Source: Paeniglutamicibacter quisquiliarum (GTDB lineage: Bacteria; Actinomycetota; Actinomycetes; Actinomycetales; Micrococcaceae). From it: DNA of 64,000 bases. Made by a program: the position numbers and the translations under genes. The notes beneath the pieces are model-generated. The model saw only the letters and a program-made list of their open reading frames with translations. It made no database searches and was not told the DNA's origin. The DNA is taken from NCBI RefSeq assembly GCF_019084045.1, contig NZ_JAHRED010000001.1, positions 1-64,000 on the forward strand, given 5' to 3'. Shown here piece after piece: positions 43,857 to 51,980 of the stretch. Each line of letters starts with the position of its first letter. Within the stretch, counting starts at the first letter, position 1.

Positions 43857-45092
43857 ATGACTGAAAATCTCCACCTCCCGGGCAGCGCCCTGCCGCTCGA
43901 GGGAATCCGCGTTCTGGAACTCGGAAGCTTCATTGCCGCCCCGTTCGCCGCACGGCTCTTCGGTGACTTCGGGGCCGAAGTCATCAAGATCGAAAAGCCC
44001 GAGGGCGGCGACGAGCTGCGCGACTGGCGCAAGACCCGCGGCACCACCTCGATGCTTTTCCGCACCATGGGGCGCAACAAGAAATCCGTCGCGCTGGACC
44101 TGCGCAGCGAGCTGGGCCGCGAGGCCGTCCTGCGGATCGTGGCCAAGACCGACGTCGTGATCGAGAACTTCCGCCCGGGCACCCTGGAAAAGTGGGGACT
44201 GGGCCCCGAGGAACTTCACGCGGCCAACCCGAACCTGGTCATGGTCCGCATCTCCGGCTACGGCCAGACCGGCCCGTACAAGAACCGTGCCGGATTCGGC
44301 AGCTCCGCCGAGTCCTTCGCCGGCCTGCGCTACATCACCGGCGAACCGGACCGCCCGGCGGGCCGCGCGGCAGCCAGCGTCGGGGACACCGTCTCGGGTC
44401 TCTACGGCGTGATCGGCGCACTGATGCTGATGTTCCAGAAGGCCCAGGGCGTGAAAAGCGAGGGCCCGCAGATCGTCGACGTGGCGCTCTACGAGGGCGT
44501 CTTCTCCCTGCTCGAATCCCTGGTCCCGGACTACGACGCCTACGGCATGGTCCGCAAGCGCACCGGTGGCGCGCTTCCCGGCGTCGTGCCCACGGGCTCC
44601 TACCCGTGCGGGGACGAGCTGGAAGTGGTGATCGGCGGGAACTCGAACTCCGTGTTCGTCCGCCTCATGAAGGCCATCGGACGCGACGACCTGGCCGCCG
44701 ACGAAACCCTGCTGACCACCGAGGGGCGCGGCGCGCGCGAAGAGGAACTCAACGGCGCCATCGCCACCTGGACCTCCTCGATGCCGCTGGCCGAGGTGCT
44801 CACGGCTCTTGACACCGCCGGCGTCCCCGCCGGACCGGTCTACGACGCCCCCTCGATCGCCAAGGACGAGCACTACCTGGCCCGCGACATGATCCAGACC
44901 CACGAGGTCATCATCGAGGACGAGCCGGAACTCATCCGCTTCCCGGGCGTGGTCCCCAAGCTGCCCGGGCACGAGGGCCGCGTGAACTGGATCGGCCCGG
45001 AGCTGGGCGAACACACGCACGAGGTCCTCGCGGACCTCGCCGGCCTGAGCACCCTCGAAATCAACTCGCTCGGCGCCAAGGAGAAGAACTGA
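43857..45092 (+). CDS. Class III CoA transferase, CaiB/BaiF family
   Basis: A 411-residue family III CoA transferase that moves CoA from one acyl-CoA to a free acid without a covalent Glu-CoA ping-pong. Typical blocks are LEGIRVLELGSFIAAPFAAR, LGDFGAEVIKIE-like FGDFGAEVIKIEKPEGGDEL and IENFRPGTLEKWGLGPEEL. It is co-transcribed with an HMG-CoA-lyase-type enzyme one base downstream and with a 2-hydroxycarboxylate symporter. A succinyl-CoA-dependent activation of an imported hydroxy acid, such as citramalate, is the simplest reading. Family III enzymes with this role are known from Chloroflexus (succinyl-CoA:citramalate CoA-transferase). Confidence 0.85.
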   Translation: MTENLHLPGSALPLEGIRVLELGSFIAAPFAARLFGDFGAEVIKIEKPEGGDELRDWRKTRGTTSMLFRTMGRNKKSVALDLRSELGREAVLRIVAKTDVVIENFRPGTLEKWGLGPEELHAANPNLVMVRISGYGQTGPYKNRAGFGSSAESFAGLRYITGEPDRPAGRAAASVGDTVSGLYGVIGALMLMFQKAQGVKSEGPQIVDVALYEGVFSLLESLVPDYDAYGMVRKRTGGALPGVVPTGSYPCGDELEVVIGGNSNSVFVRLMKAIGRDDLAADETLLTTEGRGAREEELNGAIATWTSSMPLAEVLTALDTAGVPAGPVYDAPSIAKDEHYLARDMIQTHEVIIEDEPELIRFPGVVPKLPGHEGRVNWIGPELGEHTHEVLADLAGLSTLEINSLGAKEKN

Positions 45093-45093
45093 C

Positions 45094-45972
45094 ATGCGGA
45101 TCCAGATCACCGACGTCTTCCTGCGCGACGGGCTGCAGGACGAAAAAGTCATCGTCTCCACGTCCGACAAGCTCGAAATCGCAGACGCGCTGCTTGCCGC
45201 GGGGGTGAAGCGGCTCGAGGTCGCCTCGTTCGTCAATCCGGCCCGCGTGCCGCAGATGGGTGACGCCGCGGCAGTGCTGGCGGGCTTGCCGTCCGGCAGT
45301 GGGGCGACGTTCACCGCCCTGGCCCTGAACGGCAAGGGGATCGTGCGTGCGGTTGCGGCCGGCGCCACCGATCTCCAAGTGGTGACCTCCGCCAGCCAGG
45401 CCCACAGCAGCGCCAATGCCGGATCCAGCATCGAGCAGGCGCTCGAATCCCTGGGCTCCGACGTGGCGGCCCATCCCGGCATCAACTTCTTCGCCGGGAT
45501 CTCCACCGCCTTCACCTGCCCCTTCGAGGGCGAGGTCGATCCCGGCCACCTGCTGCGCGTGGTGCGCGGGTTCAAGGCCATGGGCATCACCCAGATCGGC
45601 CTGGCAGACACCCTGGGCACCACCCCCACCGGGCGGCTCATGGAGTCGGTGCGCCACATCCAGGACAAGGAGCCGGAGCTGACCTACTACCTCCACCTGC
45701 ACAACGCCCACGGGCAGGCGCTGGACACCGTCGATGCGGCGATCGAAGCGGGCATCACCCGCTTTGACAGCGCGCTGGGAGGCTACGGCGGCTGCCCCTT
45801 CGCCCCGGGTGCCGCCGGAAACCTCGCCACCGAGGAACTCGTGGCGCACCTGCACGCCGCAGGGCACGAGACAGGCATCGACGAGGCCGCGCTCACCCGT
45901 GCCGTGCAGCTGGGCCGCGACGCGGTCTCCAACTCCCCGGCACTTGAGTCCAACGCCCTGACCGGGCACTAA
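45094..45972 (+). CDS. HMG-CoA-lyase-family carbon-carbon lyase
   Basis: A 292-residue TIM-barrel lyase. Motifs are FLRDGLQDEKVIV (catalytic Arg and metal-binding Asp), the metal pair in LHLHNAHGQALD, and GGCPFAPGAAGN with catalytic-loop C234. Known members cleave HMG-CoA to acetoacetate and acetyl-CoA, or citramalyl-CoA to pyruvate and acetyl-CoA. The metal loop has HxHN instead of the HxHD usual in HMG-CoA lyase, so the substrate may differ. It starts one base after the CoA transferase stop. No hydratase or carboxylase gene for a leucine pathway is present, so a direct hydroxy-acid substrate is likely. Confidence 0.85.
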   Translation: MRIQITDVFLRDGLQDEKVIVSTSDKLEIADALLAAGVKRLEVASFVNPARVPQMGDAAAVLAGLPSGSGATFTALALNGKGIVRAVAAGATDLQVVTSASQAHSSANAGSSIEQALESLGSDVAAHPGINFFAGISTAFTCPFEGEVDPGHLLRVVRGFKAMGITQIGLADTLGTTPTGRLMESVRHIQDKEPELTYYLHLHNAHGQALDTVDAAIEAGITRFDSALGGYGGCPFAPGAAGNLATEELVAHLHAAGHETGIDEAALTRAVQLGRDAVSNSPALESNALTGH

Positions 45973-46047
45973 CACCACTCCCATCCACCGCACGCCGCAA
46001 GACTCCGCCCGGAGCCCGGTGCGCCCCATCATTCTGCGAGGACGACG

Positions 46048-47463
46048 ATGTCTCAGATTGAAAACCCCACCCCCACCCTTGACGGCCAACACCCCGACGA
46101 GCCAGGCGTCCAGCGACGCGTGGAGGCCACCGTCGGCAAGCTGCGCGGCACGCACTTTGCCGGCCCGCGCGGCACCCGGATCGCCAGCCTGCCGGCGGCG
46201 CTCTTCATCGTGCTGGCCGCCATGGTGTTCATCGCCGCGGCCACCGGCAAGCTGCCCGATTCCATGCTCTCGGGCTTCACCGTCACGATCCTGCTCGGCG
46301 GGCTGCTGATCTGGATCGGCAACCTGTTCCCGGTGGTGCGCGACTTCGGCCTGCCCACGGTGCTGTGCACCTTCATCCCCGCCACGCTGATGTCCTTCAA
46401 CCTGCTGCCGGCGAACCTGGTGGAGGTCGTGGAAAACTTCGTCAAGGGACACGGCTTCCTGGACTTCTTCGTCATCACCATCATCGCCGGCTCCATCCTG
46501 GGCATGCCGCGCGCCCTGCTGCTGAAGGCCGGACCGCGCTTCGCGGTGCCGCTGGTCGGCTGCCTGGTCGCCACCTTCGTGCTCGTCGGGCTGCTGGGCG
46601 CGGCCACCGGCTTCGGGTTCATGGAGGGCATCCTGTTCATCGCCGCCCCGATCATGGCCGGCGGCCTGGGCGTGGGCGCACTGCCCATGAGCGAGATGTA
46701 CGCCTCCCGCACCGGCCTGGACTCCGCGACGTTCATGGGAGACCTGATGTCCGCCGTCGTGGTGGCCAACATCGTGTGCATCATCATCGCCGGCATCTAC
46801 AACGGCCTGGGCAAGACCCGCAAGCAGTTCTTCGTCGGCTTCAACGGCCACGGCGAGCTGATGCGCATCAAGGGCAAGAAGTCCGAGCTTTCCCTGCCCC
46901 CGAAGAACGAGGCCTCCTCGTTCATTGCCCTGGGCAAGGGCCTGCTCTTCGCGGGCGCGCTGTTCATCTTCGGCCAGCTGGTCGGCTCCTACCTCGAGGT
47001 CCTGCACCCCTACGCCTGGACCATCATTGCCGCCGCCGCGGTGAAGATCTTCGGCTGGCTGCCCAAGGACATCGAGGAATCCACCGCCGACTGGGGCGAC
47101 ATGGTGGGTGCCACCATGGTCCCGGCGCTGTTGGTGGGCGTGAGCATCAGCTACATCGACATGGGCGAGGTCGTTGCCTCGCTGAGCAACCCGAAGTTCA
47201 TCGTGCTGACCGTTGCCACGGTGTTGATCGCGACCCTGACCTCCGGCATCCTGGGCTGGCTCATGAAGTTCAACTTCGTCGAGGCCTCCATTACCCCGGG
47301 CCTGGTCATGGCCGACACCGGCGGCAGCGGAGACGTCGCGGTGCTCAGTGCCGCAAACCGGATGCACCTGATGCCCTTCGCCGCGCTGACCAATCGGCTC
47401 GGCGGCGCCCTGGTGCTCTTCGTGACCTCGCTGCTGGTGCCGCTGCTGGCCATCTCCTCCTGA
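46048..47463 (+). CDS. 2-hydroxycarboxylate transporter family symporter
   Basis: A 471-residue membrane protein of the 2-HCT family (CitS, CitP, MleP). The two reentrant loops carry the family motifs: MAGGLGVGALPMSEMY in the first half and DTGGSGDVAVLSAANRMHLM in the second. About 11 membrane segments follow a hydrophilic N-tail of about 50 residues. Characterised members import citrate, malate or lactate by sodium or proton symport, all 2-hydroxy acids. The location behind a CoA transferase and lyase suggests a substrate such as citramalate. Start ATG 46048. Confidence 0.88.
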   Translation: MSQIENPTPTLDGQHPDEPGVQRRVEATVGKLRGTHFAGPRGTRIASLPAALFIVLAAMVFIAAATGKLPDSMLSGFTVTILLGGLLIWIGNLFPVVRDFGLPTVLCTFIPATLMSFNLLPANLVEVVENFVKGHGFLDFFVITIIAGSILGMPRALLLKAGPRFAVPLVGCLVATFVLVGLLGAATGFGFMEGILFIAAPIMAGGLGVGALPMSEMYASRTGLDSATFMGDLMSAVVVANIVCIIIAGIYNGLGKTRKQFFVGFNGHGELMRIKGKKSELSLPPKNEASSFIALGKGLLFAGALFIFGQLVGSYLEVLHPYAWTIIAAAAVKIFGWLPKDIEESTADWGDMVGATMVPALLVGVSISYIDMGEVVASLSNPKFIVLTVATVLIATLTSGILGWLMKFNFVEASITPGLVMADTGGSGDVAVLSAANRMHLMPFAALTNRLGGALVLFVTSLLVPLLAISS

Positions 47464-47491
47464 TCCCGCACACTTACACCGAAAGAAGCCA

Positions 47492-48025
47492 ATGGCCACC
47501 ATCATCACCCTCGACGGAAAGACCCCGGAGATCGACGACACGGCCTGGCTGGCGCCAACCGCCGCCATTATCGGGAACGCGGGCGTCGGCCCCGGATCCG
47601 GTGTCTTCTACGGCGCGGTGCTTCGGGCCGACACGGAATCCATCCGGATGGGCGAGCACAGCAACCTGCAGGACAACGCCGTGCTCCACGCCGACCCGGG
47701 CTTCCCGACCCGCATCGGGAACTTCGTGAGCATCGGCCACGGTGCGGTGCTCCACGGCTGCACCGTGGGCGACGGGGCGCTGGTCGGGATGAATGCCACG
47801 GTGCTCAACGGCGCGGTGATCGGCGAGGGCTCGCTCATCGCCGCCAACGCGCTGGTGCTCGAGGGCACCGTGGTTCCGCCACGCTCGCTGGTTGCCGGGG
47901 TGCCGGCCAAGGTGCGCCGCGAACTGACCGACGCCGAGGTGCTACATTGCCGCTCCAACGCCGAAACCTACGTGGAAATCACGCGGGCTCATGCGGCCGC
48001 GACGGCACAGGCCCTTGCCCTGTAA
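47492..48025 (+). CDS. Gamma-carbonic-anhydrase-like hexapeptide protein, CaiE/PaaY type
   Basis: A 177-residue left-handed beta-helix protein with hexapeptide repeats. The three zinc His of the gamma-carbonic anhydrase family are H66 (NAVLHADPG), H83 and H88 (IGHGAVLHGC). It starts 28 bp after the symporter gene, so it belongs to the operon. Relatives CaiE and PaaY also sit in operons with CoA-ester enzymes; PaaY is a thioesterase that frees CoA from dead-end esters. Either carbonic anhydrase or a CoA-salvage thioesterase is possible; context favours the latter. Confidence 0.85.
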   Translation: MATIITLDGKTPEIDDTAWLAPTAAIIGNAGVGPGSGVFYGAVLRADTESIRMGEHSNLQDNAVLHADPGFPTRIGNFVSIGHGAVLHGCTVGDGALVGMNATVLNGAVIGEGSLIAANALVLEGTVVPPRSLVAGVPAKVRRELTDAEVLHCRSNAETYVEITRAHAAATAQALAL

Positions 48026-48310
48026 TCTCGTGCAGCCGGCCACCAAGGACAAGGACCGGGAACCGGGCCGGATCGAGGGCGATTCACGCAACTCGTCCTC
48101 GACCGGCCCGGTGCCCATACCGCGCAGCCGGCTCGGTCCAACGACAGCTGAAGGAAATCGGTGGCAACCCGAAACCTGCCAGGCTGAAGACCCTGGCCGC
48201 ATTGACCGAAGCGCAAAAAATGAGTGACACGCCAGCGGTTGCTGGAGGGGGATTGGCCTTCGCCGCGCAGGGATGCGCTGCCACCCGGGCCTTGTCTTGA
48301 TGGCGGGCCG

Positions 48311-49297
48311 TCACCCGCCCGGCAAAACGCCGGGGACTGCGCGGACCTGCCGGGTCGTGGCAAAGCGGTCCCGGAAGCTGGTCGGGGTGGTGTCGAGTTG
48401 CCGGGCGAACGCCCGCCGCAGCGTCTCGTCGCTGCCGAAACCGCTGAGCTGTGCCACGAGCGTCATGGGGTGGCCGTCGAGGATGAGCGAGCGCGCCGCA
48501 TCGACTCGCACCCGTTCGAGCCAGCGTGCCGGCGTCGTGCCGGCCTCGGCCTGGAAGATCCGGTTCAGGTGGCGCACGCTCACCCCGGCGGCCGCTGCCA
48601 TCGAGGCGACGGTGTGCTCGTCGGCGGGATCGGCCACAACCGAATCCATGAGGGCGCGCAGCAACCTGTTCTGCACCGGCGGGGTGCTCAGCGCCGTGGA
48701 GAACTGGGCTTGGCCGCCGGGTCGGTGCATGAATACCACCAGTTCGCGGGCAGTTTCCCGTGCGGTCCGGACACCGAGATCGTCTTCGACCATGGCGAGG
48801 GCCAAGTCGATGCCCGCGCTGATGCCCGCGGAGGTCAGGTAGCGGCCGTCGCGGACGTGGATGACGTCCGGTTCCACGTTGATGCGCGGATACCGTGCCG
48901 CCAGGGCATGCGCGTGCCGCCAATGGGTCGTTGCCCGCCGGCCGTTGAGGTAGCCCAGCTCGGCCAGGATGAACGCCCCGGTGCACACCGAGGCGACCCG
49001 CCGCGCGCCGCCGGCGAGGCCATCCACGGCTTCCAGGAGGTTCGGGGGCACCCCGCCGTCGGGGAGGGATGCCCCTCCGACGACCAGCAACGTGTCCACC
49101 TTTCCGGCATCGGCTGCAGCAATCGTCCGCGAGAGCTCCAACCCCGAGGAGGAAACCACCGGCCCTCCCGCGGGCGAGACGTAGGTGACCTCGTAGTGCT
49201 CCCGTGCGGGGTCGGCGAGGTTGAACACCTCTGCGGGCCCGCTGGCATCAAGCATGGTCATGCCGTCGAAGACCATCAGGCCGATTCGGAGGCTCAT
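48311..49297 (-). CDS. GlxA-family AraC regulator with DJ-1/PfpI domain
   Basis: A 328-residue regulator. Residues 1-170 form a DJ-1/PfpI-like domain (MSLRIGLMVFDGMTMLDASG), with the nucleophile-elbow Cys in SVCTGAFILAELGYLNGRRA. Residues 215-320 form an AraC-type double helix-turn-helix (AAAAGVSVRHLNRIFQAEAG). The open frame extends upstream, but the family start is ATG 49297. It is divergent from an HD-domain hydrolase, a pairing often seen, so it probably controls that gene. Ligand unknown. Confidence 0.86.
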   Translation of the reverse strand: MSLRIGLMVFDGMTMLDASGPAEVFNLADPAREHYEVTYVSPAGGPVVSSSGLELSRTIAAADAGKVDTLLVVGGASLPDGGVPPNLLEAVDGLAGGARRVASVCTGAFILAELGYLNGRRATTHWRHAHALAARYPRINVEPDVIHVRDGRYLTSAGISAGIDLALAMVEDDLGVRTARETARELVVFMHRPGGQAQFSTALSTPPVQNRLLRALMDSVVADPADEHTVASMAAAAGVSVRHLNRIFQAEAGTTPARWLERVRVDAARSLILDGHPMTLVAQLSGFGSDETLRRAFARQLDTTPTSFRDRFATTRQVRAVPGVLPGG

Positions 49298-49409
49298 GTC
49301 CGAAATCGAGGGCAAGTAGGCAATAAAGACATGTCGCCAGCATAGCCCGCTCGGCCAGGATGGAGGGGACATCATTGGCAATACGAGTTCCAGAAGGCGG
49401 AAAGCACCC

Positions 49410-50048
49410 ATGACCGAGACCATTGCAGGTATCCGGATTCCCGACAGCAAGATGGCCCGCGACGCCACCGAGCTCTTGCGCGAGGTGGCCACCGAGCTCG
49501 TGTACAACCACTCCCGGCGTGTGTTTGTCTTCGGATCACTGCGCGGCGCGGAGCAGGGGCTCGACTACGACCCCGAGCTGCTGTACATCGGGGCGATGTT
49601 CCACGACCTGGGCCTCACGGACAAGTACCGCCGCACCGACCAGCGCTTCGAGATCGACGCCGCCGATGAGGCGCGCCGCTTCCTGGGGGACTACGGCATC
49701 ACCGGCGAGGCGGCGGACAAGGTGTGGTCGGGCATCGCGCTGCACACCACCCCGGAAATCCCGCTGCACATGGCGCCGGAGATCGCACTGGTCACCCGCG
49801 GCGTCGAGCTCGACGTGCTGGGCATCGGCTACGACGCGATCACCGACGAGCAGCGCAAGGCCGTCGTGGCGGCGCACCCGCGCCCGGATTTCAAGAACCA
49901 GATCCTGGCCGCGTTTGCCAACGGACTCAAGGATCGTCCCGACACGACCTTCGGCAACGTCAAGGCCGACGTGCTGGCCCACTTCGTCCCGGGATTCAAG
50001 CGAGGCGACTTCGTGGAGGTCATCCAGGGATCAGCCTGGGCCGAGTAG
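49410..50048 (+). CDS. HD-domain hydrolase, cyanamide-hydratase-like
   Basis: A 212-residue HD-superfamily protein. The metal site is visible in HSRRVFVFG, FHDLGLTDKY and HTTPEIPLH. The pattern resembles fungal cyanamide hydratase and bacterial relatives encoded beside GlxA-type regulators. It may hydrate a nitrile-like compound or hydrolyse a phosphoester. ATG 49410 is the start, 112 bp from the divergent regulator. It is followed by a hairpin terminator. Confidence 0.8.
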   Translation: MTETIAGIRIPDSKMARDATELLREVATELVYNHSRRVFVFGSLRGAEQGLDYDPELLYIGAMFHDLGLTDKYRRTDQRFEIDAADEARRFLGDYGITGEAADKVWSGIALHTTPEIPLHMAPEIALVTRGVELDVLGIGYDAITDEQRKAVVAAHPRPDFKNQILAAFANGLKDRPDTTFGNVKADVLAHFVPGFKRGDFVEVIQGSAWAE

Positions 50049-50445
50049 ACCGAACCGGGGTCACCCGGTGCATGCACCTGCAACTTGGCGGCTCGCCTCA
50101 ATGAGGCGGGCCGCCGAAGGTGACGGCCAACCTCCGGACGCCACGCAGGCCGTGTCCGCCCGAGTTCCCCATTGACCTGGAAGGGACGGCTCGGATGCCG
50201 GCGGGAGGCATCGTTCGGCGGTCTGGAGATCCAGTCCCCGCGGCCGGGGAAGCGAGGTGGGCGGACCTGCCGGCAGTCCCCAGGGACTTTCGTCTGCGCA
50301 TTCGATGGACTGGCACCACGCCCTGGCATAGCGTGGAAAGGGCAGGGCACGGAACAAGGCCAGGGCCGCCGGCGAAGACTGAAAGCCCTGGCCCTGAATC
50401 CCGCACGGCCTTGCCGGACAGCCACCGACCCGAAAAGGAGTCACC
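50049..50445. other. 397-bp intergenic region
   Basis: The first 70 bp hold the terminator of the HD-domain gene. The rest should contain the promoter of the aldehyde dehydrogenase. Open frames crossing this area overlap the dehydrogenase in the wrong frame and have no support. No clear operator is seen. Confidence 0.5.
50087..50115 (+). terminator. Terminator hairpin after the HD-domain gene
   Basis: A 12-bp stem with one G-T wobble (50087-50098 with 50104-50115) and a 5-nt loop begins 39 bp after the stop codon. Confidence 0.7.
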
Positions 50446-51903
50446 GTGTCATTGCTCGAGGAATCACTGTGGAGCTCAAAGATCAACATCAACGGCTGGG
50501 TGCAGGGGACGGCCGGAACCCGCGATGTCATGGAGCCGGCCACGGGAAACGTCCTGGGCAGCCTGGGCGTCGCCTCGGTCCAGGACGTGTTGCGTGCGGC
50601 AACCGCGGCCGCCCGGGCGCAGGTGGCGTGGGCGGCCAAAAAGCCCGAGGAGCGGGCCGCGGTACTGCGCCGGGCGGGGGATCTTTGGGAGGAGCACACC
50701 CAGGAGATCCAGTCCTGGCTCATCCGCGAGGCCGGAAGCATCCCGGCCAAGGCGGGACTGGAAACGCATACCGCGGCCCAGGAATGCTGGGAGGCCGCCG
50801 CGCTTCCCTCCCACCCCCACGGCGAGGTGCTCACCTCCAACGAGGACCGCTGGTCCTTCGCCCGGCGCCGCCCCGCCGGCGTCGTCTCCGTGATCGCACC
50901 CTTCAACTTCCCGCTGATCCTCTCCATCCGCTCGGTGGCGCCGGCGCTGGCCCTGGGCAACGCGGTGCTGCTCAAGCCCGACCCCCGCACGGCCGTCTGC
51001 GGTGGCGTGGCCTTGATGCGGATCTTTGAGGAAGCGGGCCTTCCCGCCGGCGTCCTCTCGCTGCTGCCCGGCGGCGCCGACGTCGGGGCCGCGGTGGTCG
51101 AGGCACCCGAGGTCCGGGTGGTGTCCTTCACCGGCTCCACCGCGGCGGGGCGCAAGGTCGGCGAGGCCGCGGCCCGGCACCTGAAGCGCGCCCACCTGGA
51201 GCTGGGAGGCAACAGCGCGTTGATCGTGCTTCCCGGTGCCGACCTGGCCAAGGCCGCCTCCGCCGGTGCCTTCGGTTCCTTCATGCACCAGGGACAGATC
51301 TGCATGAGCACCGGGCGCCACTTCGTCCACGAGTCGCTCCACGATGCCTACGTTGACGCGCTTTCCGGGAAGGCGCGGAACATCCCGGTGGGGGACCCGA
51401 ATACCGGGCAGGTGGCGCTGGGTCCGGTCATCGACGAGCACCAGCTGGGAAACATCGACCACATCGTCCATGCCTCGGTGATGGCCGGCGGCCGGCTTGC
51501 CGCCGGCGGCACCTTCGACGGGCTCTTCTACGCCCCGACGGTGCTGGCGGACCTGGCGCTGGACAATCCCGCCTTCAAGGAGGAGATCTTCGGCCCCGTC
51601 GCGCCGGTCGCGGCATTCGCCGATATCGACGAGCTCATCGAGAAGGTCAACGCCAACGAGTACGGCCTCTCGGTCGGCATCCTGGGCGAGGTCGGGATGG
51701 CCATGCGGATCGCCGACCGGGTGCACTCCGGCAAGATCCACATCAACGAGCAGACCGTCTCGGACGAGGCCAATGCCCCGTTCGGCGGCGTGGGCGCCTC
51801 GGGCACCGGGTCGCGTTTTGGCGGGGCCGCGGCGAACATCGAGGCGTTCACCGAGACGCAGTGGCTGACCATGCGACCGGAGATTGCCGACTACCCGTTC
51901 TGA
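50446..51903 (+). CDS. Aromatic aldehyde dehydrogenase, XylC-like
   Basis: A 485-residue NAD(P)-dependent aldehyde dehydrogenase. The catalytic Cys is C286 in HQGQICMSTGRHFVHE, a version of the motif seen in benzaldehyde and vanillin dehydrogenases. The NAD turn is SFTGSTAAGRKV and the Glu lies in HLELGGNSALIVL. The ending EANAPFGGVGASGTGSRFGG is also family-like. GTG 50446 has AAAAGGAG 5 nt upstream. The next gene is an extradiol dioxygenase with its own promoter. Oxidation of an aromatic aldehyde to the acid is likely; the specific compound is inferred. Confidence 0.85.
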   Translation: MSLLEESLWSSKININGWVQGTAGTRDVMEPATGNVLGSLGVASVQDVLRAATAAARAQVAWAAKKPEERAAVLRRAGDLWEEHTQEIQSWLIREAGSIPAKAGLETHTAAQECWEAAALPSHPHGEVLTSNEDRWSFARRRPAGVVSVIAPFNFPLILSIRSVAPALALGNAVLLKPDPRTAVCGGVALMRIFEEAGLPAGVLSLLPGGADVGAAVVEAPEVRVVSFTGSTAAGRKVGEAAARHLKRAHLELGGNSALIVLPGADLAKAASAGAFGSFMHQGQICMSTGRHFVHESLHDAYVDALSGKARNIPVGDPNTGQVALGPVIDEHQLGNIDHIVHASVMAGGRLAAGGTFDGLFYAPTVLADLALDNPAFKEEIFGPVAPVAAFADIDELIEKVNANEYGLSVGILGEVGMAMRIADRVHSGKIHINEQTVSDEANAPFGGVGASGTGSRFGGAAANIEAFTETQWLTMRPEIADYPF

Positions 51904-51944
51904 CCGGATCTTCTCGCGGCAAGTAATGCCCACCCCAACATTGC

Positions 51945-51974
51945 TTGAAGCATCAACTAAATTTGGTGTATGCT
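51945..51974 (+). promoter_or_regulatory. Leaderless promoter with overlapping palindrome
   Basis: TTGAAG (51945-51950) and TATGCT (51969-51974) are spaced 18 bp. The predicted transcript starts at the A of ATG 51981. The palindrome TTGA-N4-TCAA (51945-51956) covers the -35 box, so a MarR-type repressor could block it. No Shine-Dalgarno is present. Confidence 0.55.
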
Positions 51975-51980
51975 AGTCGC

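Noticed and set aside
48026-48310. Possible small gene or RNA between the hexapeptide-protein gene and the GlxA gene
   Set aside because: The 117-residue open frame overlaps the end of the upstream gene and has no start signal; no stable structured RNA was evident by eye.
50172-51029. 285-residue plus-strand frame before the XylC-like dehydrogenase
   Set aside because: More than half of it overlaps the dehydrogenase in another frame and it has Arg/Gly-rich shadow composition; the GTG at 50446 with AAAAGGAG is the real start.
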